From Mycobacteriales bacterium (GTDB lineage: Bacteria > Actinomycetota > Actinomycetes > Mycobacteriales > SCTD01): a DNA stretch of 64,000 bases. The stretch is from the NCBI GenBank assembly GCA_030447385.1, contig JAUJOY010000003.1:1-64000 (forward strand). The letters run 5' to 3'. The stretch's first letter is position 1. Each line of letters starts with the position of its first letter. The notes beneath the pieces are model-generated. The model searched no databases. It was not told the origin of the DNA and saw only the letters and a list, made by a program, of their open reading frames with translations. The translations under genes were made by a program, and so were the position numbers. Positions 10,771-19,760 of this stretch are shown here, piece after piece.

Positions 10771-11845
10771 CTTGACCGGCCCGTATCGCGGTGTTCAGTC
10801 GCGGGGTTCGGAGCTGCTGCCTGCGGACTGCCAGCGCCAGGCAGAGGGCCAGGGCGCTGGCGACAGCGCCGGCCGGGGTGACACGTGTGTGCCGTTGTCG
10901 ACCAGGAACGGTGCGGCCAGGTCGGCCACCTCGTCGCTCAGCGCGCTCTGTACCGGGGCCGGGATCGGGCTGGGACCGTTCGCGGCCTGGCCGGAGACGG
11001 CGGGCGGAGGGGCAGCTGCTGGTGCAACCAGGACGGTCGCGCGGCGGCGGGCGGCCGGCGACCGGAGCGGCGGCTGGCCGGCGGCGGCGGCTTGAGCGGC
11101 GGCGGGCTGAACGGCGGCCGGCTTCGGAGCGGAGCGGCGGGCTGAACGGCGGCTGGCTTGGGAGCGGCGGCGGCGGGCTGGGAGCAGCCGGCGCGGCCAC
11201 GGCCGGCTTCGCCGGGGCCGGCTGGGCAGGGGCCGGTGCCGCCTTGGTCGAGACGGCGAAGAAGGTCTGGGTCACCCATACCTGCCCGTTGGCCTGGACC
11301 ACGCCGAGGCCCACGGAGCGGAACGTCCCGGACAGGATGTTCGCCCGGTGTGGGGCGGAGGCCATCAGGGCCGCGTGCAGCTCGACGACCGAGCTCGCGT
11401 AGCCGACGTTCTCCCCGGCGCTGCTGGTCGTCGGGAAGTACCGCGCCACGTTCTCGAGGATCTGCTGACCGCTGCCCGAGTGCGCCAACCTCCCGGTCGC
11501 GGCCATCTGCGTCGACCACGGCCGGGACAGGTTGTCGCTGATGACCGGTTGCAGGGTCAGGATCGGCAGTCCGCGGCTGACACGTTCCACGTTCACCAGC
11601 GTGAGGAACTGCGCCTCGTCCGCCGAGGCGTGGGCCGACTGGACGGGGCCGAGCACGAGGGTGGCCAGGATGATGAACATCACCAGGGGCGCCCGTAACC
11701 GCGACGTGAGGACGCCGGGCGCGCAGTCGAGATCGAGGGGGAGAGGCTGACGGACGGCGTGGCAGTCACTGTGTGTACCGGCTTTCGGGGGGATGAGCAC
11801 GGCTAGTCCGTGTTGATGCGGTTTTTCGGCACCCCGTTTCGTCAC
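10742..11845 (-). CDS. Secreted CAP-domain (SCP/PR1-like) protein with Pro/Ala-rich tail
   Basis: Exported protein of the CAP superfamily, whose bacterial members are wall-associated and of uncertain activity. The signal segment is LVMFIILATLVLGPVQSAHA. The CAP core follows: FLTLVNVERVSRGLPILTLQ, AHSGSGQQILENV, AGENVGY and HRANILSGTFRSVGLGVVQ with VWVTQTFF. After this the protein is Ala/Pro-rich and the frame probably changes near 11130 within GC repeats. The end shows a hydrophobic ASALALCLALAV. The start is uncertain: the open frame reaches 11845, but ATG 11680 just before the hydrophobic core is an alternative. Confidence 0.7.
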   Translation of the reverse strand: MTKRGAEKPHQHGLAVLIPPKAGTHSDCHAVRQPLPLDLDCAPGVLTSRLRAPLVMFIILATLVLGPVQSAHASADEAQFLTLVNVERVSRGLPILTLQPVISDNLSRPWSTQMAATGRLAHSGSGQQILENVARYFPTTSSAGENVGYASSVVELHAALMASAPHRANILSGTFRSVGLGVVQANGQVWVTQTFFAVSTKAAPAPAQPAPAKPAVAAPAAPSPPPPLPSQPPFSPPLRSEAGRRSARRRSSRRRRPAAAPVAGRPPPRDRPGCTSSCPSARRLRPGRERSQPDPGPGTERAERRGGRPGRTVPGRQRHTRVTPAGAVASALALCLALAVRRQQLRTPRLNTAIRAGQGQAGSRSRW

Positions 11846-11932
11846 ATTGAGTGATCAGTGAAATCAGTTTGTGATGGCCATCTGGACTCGCCGGCCGCCG
11901 CGTACGCGCGGGCTGTGGACGGCGAAGCGCGC

Positions 11933-11964
11933 GGCTGTGGACAGCGCAGGCCTCGTCCACAGCC
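11933..11964. promoter_or_regulatory. Inverted repeat GGCTGTGGAC upstream of comM
   Basis: GGCTGTGGAC occurs at 11911-11920 and 11933-11942, and its exact reverse complement GTCCACAGCC at 11955-11964. The last two can form a 10-bp stem with a 12-nt loop, about 60 bp before comM and inside the divergent region shared with the CAP gene. The TGTGGA/TCCACA core resembles part of a DnaA box, but no full box is present. It could be an operator or a hairpin; role inferred only. Confidence 0.35.
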
Positions 11965-12026
11965 GCACGCGAGCCCACTGCGCTCACAGGCCCGGCAGGG
12001 AAGGGTCCGGACCGGAGGTGGTCGGG

Positions 12027-12242
12027 GTGGCGCTGGCACGGGCGTACGCAGTGGGGCTCGTCGGCCTGGACGGCCACCTGGTCGAGGTCGAGGCCGATCT
12101 GGCAAGGGGCCTGCCCGGCTTCAGCGTCATCGGCCTGCCGGACGCGGCCCTCGGTGAGGCGCGCGACCGGGTCCGGGCGGCGATCGTCAACAGCGGGCAG
12201 GCCTGGCCGCAGCGCCGGATCACCCTGGCACTGACGCCCTGA
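12027..12242 (+). pseudogene. comM: comM (Mg-chelatase-like ATPase) N-terminal fragment, cut by an inserted element
   Basis: The N-terminal 71 codons of ComM/YifB, the hexameric helicase-like AAA+ protein that promotes branch migration during natural transformation. GTG 12027 follows GGAGG (12014-12018). The protein begins ALARAYAVGLVGLDGHLVEV and continues through GFSVIGLPDAALGEARDRVR, the normal start of the N-terminal ChlI domain. At codon 70 the match to comM ends (LALTP then TGA 12240-12242) and the mobile element begins. The remainder resumes at 18435. No Walker motif is included, so the fragment cannot be functional. Confidence 0.85.
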
Positions 12243-12245
12243 CGG
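12232..12245. other. Left junction of the element in comM (putative attL)
   Basis: The bases up to CACCCTGGCACTG match comM (compare 25194-25209). The next bases, ACGCCCTGACGG, do not; in the second comM copy the gene continues TCCCCGGCCTCG. The junction is thus at about 12236-12237. The core cannot be fixed, because the right junction resumes about 20 bases further into comM. Confidence 0.6.
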
Positions 12246-12259
12246 ATGGGTGCCAGTCA

Positions 12260-13767
12260 CCTGCGCACCTGCCAGCAGCAGGTCGTGCGCCACGCTGCCC
12301 TCGACGCGCGCCGCACCGCCGCCCCGTCGCGCTCGGTTACCGGCCTCGCCGTGGTCGAGGATCGTCACGCGCACGTCCAGCAGCGCCAGCACCTGCTGCT
12401 GCAGCGCACGGTCGGCCGTGGCCAGCCGGTCCTGCGCCACGAGCGCGACGCTGCACCTGCGACACCCGCTCGACCTGCACGCCGGTCTGGGCCTGCATCG
12501 CAGCGACCATGCGCACGTGCGCGCCGCGCCTCGGCCAGGTCGCGCCGCAGCCGCGTGACGACCTGGCGCAGCGTGTCGCTGTCGAGGCCGGCCTGCAGCC
12601 CCGTGGCCGTGGCGTCCACGAGCGCCTGCTGGCGCCGCTCCACCTCGACCTGCGCACGCACGAGCGCGTCCCGCTCGACGCCGGCCGCGCCCTCCAGCAG
12701 CCCGAGGTGTTCGGCCGCCTGGGCCATGAGGCGCCGCGGGTCGGCCAGCAGCTCCAGCACCGACGCCCACACGGCGCCCTCGACCTCCTCGGCCCGCACG
12801 GTCGGCTCCAGGCAGCGGTCGTGGTGCGGCGTGTCCCTGGCGTACGCAGCGGTAGCGGATCACCGTCCGGTCCGCGCGGCCGACGCCGTGGAAGGTGTGG
12901 CCGCACGTGCCGACCAGGCGCCCGGTCAGCGGGTACGGTGCTCGCGCGGCGGCTTGTCCGTGGCCGTGGCACGCAGGTACGCGCGCAGCGCCTCGGCCCG
13001 CTCGCTGTCGAGGATCGGCGGCACGGCCACGGTCAGCGGGTCAGCCTGCCGGCCGCCGCGCGCCTCCTTGCCGTACGTCCACGTGCCGTCGAAGCGCTTA
13101 CGCAGCAGCACGTTGCGCAGGTTCGTCTGCGACCAGCGCGGCGCCTTGCGCGGCGTGTAGCCCTCGGCGTTCACCTGCGCCGCCTGTCCTGTCGTCTGGC
13201 CGCGGTCCAGCAGCAGCTCGACAGCCCGCCGGATCATGGCTGCCCTCGCGCTCATCCACTTCCAGGTGCGCCTCGGCTCGCTCGCCCACGACCCGGTAGC
13301 CGTACGGCGCGACGTTGCCGGATCCCCAGCCGCCCTGGGCGATGCGCCCGCCGGCCGGACGTGGTGCGCTCGCGGATCACGTCGCGCTCCCACTCGGCCA
13401 TGCTGCCGAGCATGTTGCGCATGAGGCGCCCGGCCGGGCTGGCGCTGTCGAAGCTCTCGGCGATGCTGACCAGGGCCACGCCCCGGCCGTCGAGGTCGGC
13501 CAGCAGCGGGGACAGGTTGCCCATGCTGCGCGAGAGCCGGTCCAGCTTGGCGACCAGCACCGCGTCCACCTGGCCCGCGTGCACCGCGCCCAGCATGGCG
13601 TCCAGCGCCGGCCGTGACGCCTTGGCGCCGCTCACGCCGGCGTCCACGTACACGTCCTGCACGGTCCAGCCCTGGGCCACGCAGTAGGCGCGGCACCCTG
13701 CTCCTGGGTCTCCAGCGACGTGCCGTCGTGGCCTGCTCCCGTTCACGCCGACGTACAGCGCACGCAC
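12260..13767 (-). pseudogene. Large serine recombinase (integrase) of the comM element
   Basis: Site-specific integrase likely responsible for the comM insertion. GTG 13765-13767 starts RALYVGVN. The resolvase domain is clear: ETQEQG, VDAGVSGAKASRPALDAML, DAVLVAKLDRLSRSMGNLSP and MLGSMAEWERDVIRERT. The recombinase domain follows (NVAPYGYRVVGERAEAHLEV, ARAAMIRRAVELLLDRGQTT and RWSQTNLRNVLLRKRFDGTW), then a zinc ribbon (TCGHTFHGVGRADRTVIRYRC). A coiled-coil region follows (AQVEVERRQQALVDATATGL ... LRRDLAEARR). It ends next to the left element junction, as integrases usually do. At least four indels break it. The catalytic block reads YVGVN where the family has YVRVS, so both Arg and Ser look replaced. 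Confidence 0.78.
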
Positions 13768-13771
13768 ACCG

Positions 13772-14249
13772 CCCGGCCGGTCACTTGCCGGTCGTCGGCG
13801 GGGTACGGCGCCGTCGCGTCGGCGCGCCCGGCCAGCCACCTGCTGACCGTGGGCGGCTCCACCTGCCAGCGCCTTGCGATGCTGTGCCCGCGTCCTCGGC
13901 CGCCCGGTACACCTGGGCCACGCGCAGGTAGTGCTCGTCATCCCAGGAGTTGGCCCGCGCCTTGCCCGGTGCGCCCTCGACGTCCAGCGCCTCGTGCAGC
14001 TCCAGCTGCAGCGCGTGCAGCCCGGCCGCGCGCAGCTCAGGTCAGCGGTTGTCGGCCGTCACCACGAGGTCGCGCACGCGCACCGCCGGCAGCTCGCGGC
14101 GCGGTTCCAGCCGTGATGATGCGCCACTCCGTCCACGTGCGCGACCTGGACCTGCGCCAGCCACGGCAGCAGGTCGGGATCGTCCACGGTCACCCACGTC
14201 GCTGCCGTCCGCCTTGACGACAGCGCCACGCACGGCCCATAGCCGCCTC
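13772..14249 (-). pseudogene. Element-encoded HTH protein upstream of the integrase
   Basis: GAGGAGG precedes ATG near 14249 (GRAWR). Joined across small frame changes, the product reads ATWVTVDDPDLLPWLAQVQV, RRELPAVRVRDLVVTADN, then ELRAAGLHALQLELHEALDV and SWDDEHYLRVAQVYRAAEDA, ending with a helix-turn-helix RRWQVEPPTVSRWLAGRADA. This resembles proteins that commonly lie just before serine integrases in Streptomyces-type elements. The HTH suggests a directionality or regulatory role, which is inference. An apparent TGA at about 14043 disappears if one C is restored. It nearly abuts the integrase start, so co-transcription is likely. Confidence 0.5.
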
Positions 14250-14359
14250 CTCATCTCGTTCCGACGCGATGACCCTACGTCGTTGCGCCAGTACCTGTCA
14301 CGCACCTTGTATCAGCAGCGTGTCGACAGACAGAGCGACGAGCGAGCTGCGCGACCTCC

Positions 14360-14712
14360 GCATCACGCCACCTGGCCGCGTGTGCTGGCCGAGGTACGGT
14401 GAGGGCGCCGGCCTGTCCCGCGCCGAGATGGCCCGCAGCTCGCCGCCCGAGGTGACCCTGCGTTCCTGGGAGGCCGGCACGCGCCGGCTGACCGGCGACC
14501 GCGGCGCCCGCTGGGGCGCGTCGCTGCGCTGGCTGGAGGAGGCGACAGCAGCAGGGTCGACGGCGTGCGGCCCAGGGCCGAGGTCGAGACCTCCTGGCGC
14601 CCCGCCAGCAGCGCCCAGCGCGCGCTCCCACGTGTTCGGCTGGCCGACAGCGCGCCGCCGGCCGTGCCCGTTCCGCACCGGTGCGGGCGACCCGCCCGGC
14701 GCAGGTTCGTGA
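14360..14712 (+). CDS. XRE-like HTH reading frame in the element (tentative)
   Basis: The frame contains GAGLSRAEMARSSPPEVTLRS followed by WEAGTRRLTGDRGARWGASL, which resembles the XRE HTH pattern (recognition helix followed by WE-x-G) with an extra few residues in the turn. It is divergent from the integrase-side genes. That is the usual place for the repressor of an integrative element. The rest of the frame is Arg/Pro-rich without a recognisable domain and may be out of frame. The start is not determined; no convincing ribosome-binding site was found. Confidence 0.3.
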
Positions 14713-14739
14713 CCGGGCCATCCGTCCCTGCCTGGCCTG

Positions 14740-15100
14740 ATGGGCGCTAGCAACGTGGCCGCGGTCTACACGAGCTGGGCCGGGCTGAACCACGCCTTCC
14801 GGCTGCTGGCGTACATGGCACTCGTGAGCGGACCGCGACGACCCGCCGCGCTGGACGACCTCGCCCACGCCATCGGCCGGCGCGTGGGAGCCGGACGACA
14901 CCGACGCCAGCGAGTCCGCGGCCGTGCGGCGCCAGCGGAAGGGTCCACGCTGACCATCGCCCTCGCGGACGGCTGGCGTCGTGCAGGTCAGGTGCGGCTA
15001 GGTCCCGCATCGTCGATCCCGGTCATCAGTGGCGTGCAGGGTCTCCAGGCGGTGCAGGATGGACCCGGCTCAGGCAGGTCGACTCAGACAGCCCCCGAGG
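14740..15100 (+). CDS. Possible winged-helix protein of the element (fragment)
   Basis: Opens ATG 14740 with GASNVAAVYTSWAGLNHAFR and LLAYMALVSG. This resembles the start of winged-helix proteins found in actinobacterial phages and integrative elements, where AFRLL-x-YMAL is followed by an aliphatic DNA-binding domain. A shifted frame then gives DDTDASESAAVRRQ, consistent with the linker of that family. The rest is not readable. I regard this as a degraded or mis-sequenced regulatory or replication-associated gene; identity is tentative. Confidence 0.3.
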
Positions 15101-16531
15101 AGGAGTCAGGACTACCAGGCAGCGGAGAAGATCGTGCGAGTACGTCACCGTCTCAGCCACGACGGCGCGTGCCGGCAGCAGGCGGAGCACCTGGCGGGCA
15201 GGCGTCGCTTATGGCTGTAGCGGGTGCCCGGTGACCACGCCCGGCTGTGATCGACGAGCAGCTGCCCGTACAACGGACGTGCTGCCCGCGGCTGCAGGGC
15301 CGCGGAGTGGCCGGCGAGCGCTACGCGCCGCGCGTCCTGCGCCCCTTCGCCGAGCAGGGCTACAGCCCAGGTCGCTGCGCACGCGAACGCCACGAGCTGC
15401 TGCCGGCCCACCAGCTCGCCGGCGTCTACGCGCCTCCACGCGAACAGCGCCCGCGAGCTGCACGACCGGGACGTCGCAGCGTGCATCCGCTGCAGCGGTG
15501 GCCGTTGTCGCGAGCCGCCGGCAGCGTGCGCCTGCTGCCGCCGTGGTGCCGACGCTTGACGACGTGCGTGCCGTCGGCCTGGGCCGGCGCCCGTGACCGC
15601 GGCCGGCGCCATGAGCGAGCGGCCGCGGCCTGGCGGTGATCGCGCGGCTGGCGCGTCCACGTGCACGACGCCGGCGCAGCGCCCATCGCGTGCGTGCGCC
15701 GGGACCGCCTCGTGCTCGCCGATGAAGGCCGAGCGCGGCCGTGTCAGTCGCGAGCAGCAGGGTCCTTGACGACCTGGGCGCGTGCCCTGGCGTCGAGGTA
15801 CCCGCGCGGCCACGACCCGGCCTGCTCCGGCAGAACCCCGGCCCACCGCAGGCGCTCACCGTGCCCCTGTCGGCCGAGGTGGCCGCCTCCGAGTGCGTCG
15901 GCCCCGACGGCGCGCGTCGCTGTGGCTGCTGCGCGCCGCAACACGCCTGCGGCTGTGACGCGTGCGCTGTCGCACGAGCACAACACGGTTGTGGTCGAGC
16001 TGCGCGACCGCTCGGCCGCGCATGAGCCGCGGACCCGTGCTCGACACGGCGCTCGCGTCATCGGCGCCGCCCTGGCCGTGAAGCTCCACGCGATGGTCGT
16101 CCGCGCGCGTACCGAGCTCACCGCCGCCGATGTGGCCGCCGGACGACCGCCTGCCCCCCGAGTTATCGATTGCCGGACGCGACCCGCGCCGGCGGTCCCC
16201 GTCAGATAGAGAACCCCGTGGACCAGCAGAAGTCCACCGCAGCGACGGCGCCGACCTGGCCGCCGACGCGCACGCCGATGGCCACGCCGCACCCGGCGCC
16301 GACCTCGGGCCGCCGCGCCCATCGGCGCCCGCAGCTGACCGGCCAGGACGGCCAGGTGCTGCCGGCCGCACAGCAGCCGCCCGGCGGCCACCCGTCCGAC
16401 CCGGATCCAGCAGCGTCGGCAGCCGCAGCCGCGCGCACGTACCCGGTCGGCGCCGTGGGCACCACGCGACGCGGCGTCGTCCGGCTCCAGTGCTTACCTC
16501 CAGCACGCCCCCGACGAACAGGAGACTGACC
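15100..16531. other. Element interior without assignable genes
   Basis: About 1.4 kb of the element with several open frames on both strands, none recognised. A Shine-Dalgarno-like GAGGAGGAG is near 15099. A plus-strand frame near 15305-15440 reads GERYAPRVLRPFAEQGYSPG then ELLPAHQLAGVYAPP, and a nearby frame has a Cys cluster CIRCSGGRCREPPAACACC that could be a small zinc-binding protein. Another plus frame (15960-16140) reads HEHNTVVVELRDRSAAHEP. Frame changes prevent a confident call. Confidence 0.4.
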
Positions 16532-16823
16532 CTGATCGAGCCCACCCGCAAGGCCCGCCGGCAGGAGCGACGCCCGCCGCGCCCTGCTGCTGCGCCAGGA
16601 GGCCGCGTACCAGCAGCAGCTCGCGCTCAACGGCCAGGCGCCCGCGCTGTCGGCCGCCGTCACCGACGCCCAGGCCGCCGTCGTCGTCGCGCAGGAGCAG
16701 CTGCGCCAGGCTCCAGGGCAGCAGCCGGCCCGCTGATGGGCCGCGACAGCGCACGTGCGCCTCGGCCAGGTGCGCAACGAGCTGGCCGACATCGCCAGCG
16801 AGGCCGAACAGGACGACGAGTGA
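16532..16823 (+). CDS. Small hypothetical coiled-coil protein of the element
   Basis: A short Gln/Ala-rich helical product assembled from two frames. It begins IEPTRKARRQERR, then LRQEAAYQQQLALNGQAPAL, SAAVTDAQAAVVVAQEQLRQ, and after one frame change VRLGQVRNELADIASEAEQD, stopping TGA 16821-16823. The heptad-like Leu/Ala/Val spacing suggests one long coiled coil. AACAGGAG at about 16517-16524 could serve as ribosome-binding site, with a non-ATG start near 16532. No family recognised; it may be structural or regulatory in an integrative element. Confidence 0.4.
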
Positions 16824-17087
16824 GCGGCACCAGTCGGGGCGACGTGGCTGCGACGAGGTGGGCGGCACCATCGACCCCGAGCCGCGCACCGGCGTGCCGA
16901 CCGTGGGCGAGCAGGCGCGTCGGCCGCGATCCGCCTTACCGCGCCCGGCCCGGCCCGTCCAGCCCGCGCAGCACGACGACCAGGCCGGCCAGGGCACGTG
17001 AGCAGCACGCCCTGCCGCAGCCCGGCCCTGCCGAACCGCGCTCGCCGCAGCCGGTCCCGTGATCGTGTTCGACGTGGACGGGGACCC

Positions 17088-17712
17088 GTGACCCTCGACG
17101 ACCACCGCGGCGCCGTGGGCACCTTCACCGTGGGCACCTTCCGCGGGCTGTACCAGCCGACCGTGCGGCGCCTGAGCCGGCGCTACACCGACCAGCAGCG
17201 CGCCGACGCCCTGCTGTACCTGCAGCACGGCCTGGCCGCGCGGCACCCGTCCGGCGTCCCGCGCGGCACGCTGTCCAGCTGGACCGCGCGCGCAGGCGTG
17301 CAGACGATGCAGCGGCTGCAGCGCGCAGCGCGAGCAGACCGACGGGCGTGCCCGCTCGGCCGAGGTGACGCAGGAGCAGCGCGAGAGCTGGCCGGACGGC
17401 TGCTGGCCGAGGTGCACACGCGCTGGACCAGGAACCGACGCGCTACTGGCGCGTGGTCACGCTGTCCGGCGGCACCGGCGTAGGCGCTCTGCAGAGGTTG
17501 TACCGTGCGCTGCTGGCGAAGGACCAGCAGGCGCGCGTGGCCGCCGTGGCCGCCCTCGTTGCAGCCCGACGGGCCAGGCTTCGAGCGCCGACTGGGCGAC
17601 CTCGACCGCCTGGTGCACGAGCAGGCCCGCGAGGCCGAGCTGCACGATCTGCGCGCCCGGCTGCACGTCGTGGACGACACCGCACCTGATCCCGCGCCGC
17701 CGGCTGGAGTGA
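17088..17712 (+). pseudogene. HTH protein resembling phage terminase small subunits, frameshifted
   Basis: GTG 17088 opens TLDDHRGAVGTFTVGTFRGL, then RRYTDQQRADALLYLQHG and SGVPRGTLSSWTARAGVQT. The second and third blocks look like a homeodomain-type HTH as found in transposase or terminase small-subunit proteins of actinophages. Frame changes near 17330 and 17440 give EVTQEQRE, then ALQRLYRALLAKDQQARVAA, and finally FERRLGDLDRLVHEQAREAE, a helical tail. A terminase role would imply a phage or phage-satellite origin for the element, but no large terminase is present. Function is inferred from the HTH only. Confidence 0.4.
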
Positions 17713-17889
17713 TGGGGCTGGCCGGCGGCGCCTCCAGGTCTACGCCACCGCGGCTGACTCTGCGCGCCGCCGCGGCTGAGCTCGAGCCGCGCCGCCGTCG
17801 ACGACGCGGGACGCCGAACGGGCCGCCGGTGCCGAGTAGTCTCGCCGCTGCCCGTACCTGGCGGGCAGCTTGCAGGCGCACGTGCGGGC

Positions 17890-18400
17890 GCGGGGGTCAG
17901 GTACGCCCGCATGACTCCCCACCTGGTGCCCCGATCATCCTGCCGGGCCACAGCGCAGCACGTCCTTACGCCCGCGCGTCGTCCGGTGCCGTGACGCACA
18001 GCGGCCAGGTGTCGCACGCCGGATAGACCGCCCGGCTCCTCCAGCATGTCGCACCGGCCGCGCGGCGGCGCACTCGGCAGGCCCTGCTGCTTGGTCGGCT
18101 GGAAGCAGAACGGGACGGCCCCAGCCATGACCACGCGCGGGTGCTGCGGTTGCCCGTCCGGCGCGACGATCACGAACGCGACCGCCGCACCATGGCCGAC
18201 GTGCACCGCCGGCCACCCGACGCCGGCACGCCGTGCGCCTCGCCACGCTTCCAGCGCGGCCAGCAGCTCGGCCGCCCGCTCCAGCTCGTGCTCGGGGGCG
18301 CGACGGCGCGGACCTGCGCCTCGCGCTCGCGCGCCCGCGCGTCGCCTCGACGCGCCACGGCCAGGTCCACACGGAACGGCACGCCGCCGTCCAGCCGCAC
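17890..18400 (-). CDS. Hypothetical protein near the right end of the element
   Basis: A minus-strand product assembled from at least two frames. It starts with a charged helix (ARREREAQVRA-like region near 18330), then AELLAALEAW, GWPAVHVGHGAAVAFVIVAP, DGQPQHPRVVMAGAVPFCFQ and PTKQQGLPSAPP. The segment around GAAVAFVIVAPDGQPQHPR reads as an ordered beta-alpha fold rather than random GC-rich translation, so I believe a gene is here. I do not recognise the family. Boundaries are approximate. It is the last coding signal before the right junction. Confidence 0.3.
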
Positions 18401-18424
18401 CGGGCGACCTGTCACGTCGGCGTC

Positions 18425-18440
18425 GAGCAGCTGCGGGGTA
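18425..18440. other. Right junction of the element in comM (putative attR)
   Basis: The sequence ...GTCGAGCAGCTGC belongs to the element; GGGGTAGCGCCTTCGACCTG from 18435 on is comM (compare 25231). Between left and right junctions, about 21 bases of comM present in the second copy (25210-25230) are missing, or are too changed to recognise. The true crossover core therefore lies in or beside that stretch. Confidence 0.6.
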
Positions 18441-19760
18441 GCGCCTTCGACCTGGCGCTGGCGGCGGCCATCCTCGCGCAACTGAGCCGGCTCGCTGCTG
18501 GGCCGGGTGCTGGTCGGCGATTGAGTCTGGACCGGGTCCGGCCGGTGCGCGGTGCTGCCGGCGGTGTTCACCGCCGCCCGGGCCGGTGTCGACCGGGTCG
18601 TCGGCTGAGGACGTCGCCGAGGCTGACCGTCCCCGGAGTCGACGACCGGCTCCTGCGCGACCTCGTCCGCCTGCTGACAGGGGAGCCCTACGACGAGGCG
18701 CGCTCCCGCCTGCGCCGCCCCCACCGGACGTCGGACCCGGACGATCTCGTCGACGTCGCCGGGCAGGTGTCCGGCCGCACCGCGATCGAGGTGGCCGCGG
18801 CGGGCGGTCATCACGTGCTGCTACGGGCTACCGGGAGCGGCAAGACGATGCTGGCCGAGCGCATGTCGGGGGTGATCCTGCTCTAGCTCGCCGACGCTCG
18901 AGGTCACCGCAGTCCACTCGGTCGCCGGCACGCTGGGCCGGGCGTCGTGTCGCGGCCGCCTTTCCAGGATCGCACCACACCGCCGACCTCGTGTCGTCGG
19001 CGGGGCGGCGTCGCCTTCGGACTCATCGACGCCATCCAGAAGTTCGACCTCGACGAGGCGATCGAGTTCGCGACGTACGCCATCCTGGAGAGCGGGCGTA
19101 TCCATCACCCGCGTCGGCGGACCGCGGTCTATCGACGAGCTGCGCTCGCGGCGACTGCCCGTGCGCCAAGCCGGAGGACCAGTGCTCCTCGGTCCGCTCC
19201 GGGGCCGCTGCTGGACCGGGGTCGACCTGCGCGTCGAGATGCCGCGCATCACCCGGGCCGAGATGCTGGCCGAGGAGCCGGGGTGAGCCCTGCAGGTCGC
19301 CGCCCGGGTGGCCCACGCCCGCAAGCGCGCCGAGGTCGCCGCCGAGCTGGCGCACCAACGGACAGGTCGCCGGTCGAGCTGCGTCGTCGCTGGCCATCTC
19401 CCGCGCGGCGACCAGGCCGAGCAGGCGATTCGTCGGCAGCTGACCGTCGCGCTCGACCGATCCTGCGCTGCTCTCGGCCGGTGGCGAGAAGGGCGACAAA
19501 GCTCTCCCTGGTGGACACCCTGGGGACACCAAGGCCCGAGGACCCGGTGCGGGCCGCGCCCGAGTCCGAGGAGACCAATACCTGTACTGGCCAAGGCGAT
19601 CAACACGCTGGAGCGGGAGAAGATCGTCGTGACGCTCTACTACTACGAGGGCCTCACGCTCGCCGAGATCCAGTCGGGTCCTCGGCGTCACCGAGCCGGA
19701 TCTGCAGATGCACACAAGGCCGTCCTGCAGTTGCGCGGGAAGCTCGCCGACCAGGACGAC
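18435..19760 (+). pseudogene. comM: comM remainder (copy 1), degraded and interleaved with whiG-like sequence
   Basis: Continues comM after the element: [12 protein letters not shown], a Walker A region with [15 protein letters not shown] (about 18832), and later the [11 protein letters not shown] block (about 19155) and RAEMLAEE. Many indels, an in-frame stop at 18883-18885 (ctctag) and missing segments rule out function. From about 19020 to 19095 and from about 19345 to 19755 the bases switch to whiG (for example [10 protein letters not shown] and the ending [14 protein letters not shown]). In places single words look like mixtures of both genes. Recombination does not easily produce this; see findings. 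Confidence 0.7.

Larger units (their letters stand above)
12243..18434. mobile_element. Integrative element inserted in comM, encoding a large serine recombinase
   Basis: About 6.2 kb lies between the two parts of comM copy 1. At its left end, pointing outward, is a large serine recombinase; next come an HTH protein, an XRE-like reading frame, a winged-helix-like frame, several unrecognised fragments, a small coiled-coil protein and a terminase-small-subunit-like HTH protein. No relaxase, FtsK/TraB, capsid or replicase is recognisable. That fits an integrative mobilisable element, a phage satellite or a decayed prophage. Terminal junctions are at about 12237 and 18434; no long terminal repeats are seen, as expected for serine integrases. 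Many frames are broken, so gene content is read from fragments. Confidence 0.7.

Noticed and set aside
12243-18434. Conjugative element or complete prophage
   Set aside because: No relaxase, FtsK/TraB translocase, replicase, large terminase, portal, capsid or lysin is recognisable in the 6.2 kb.
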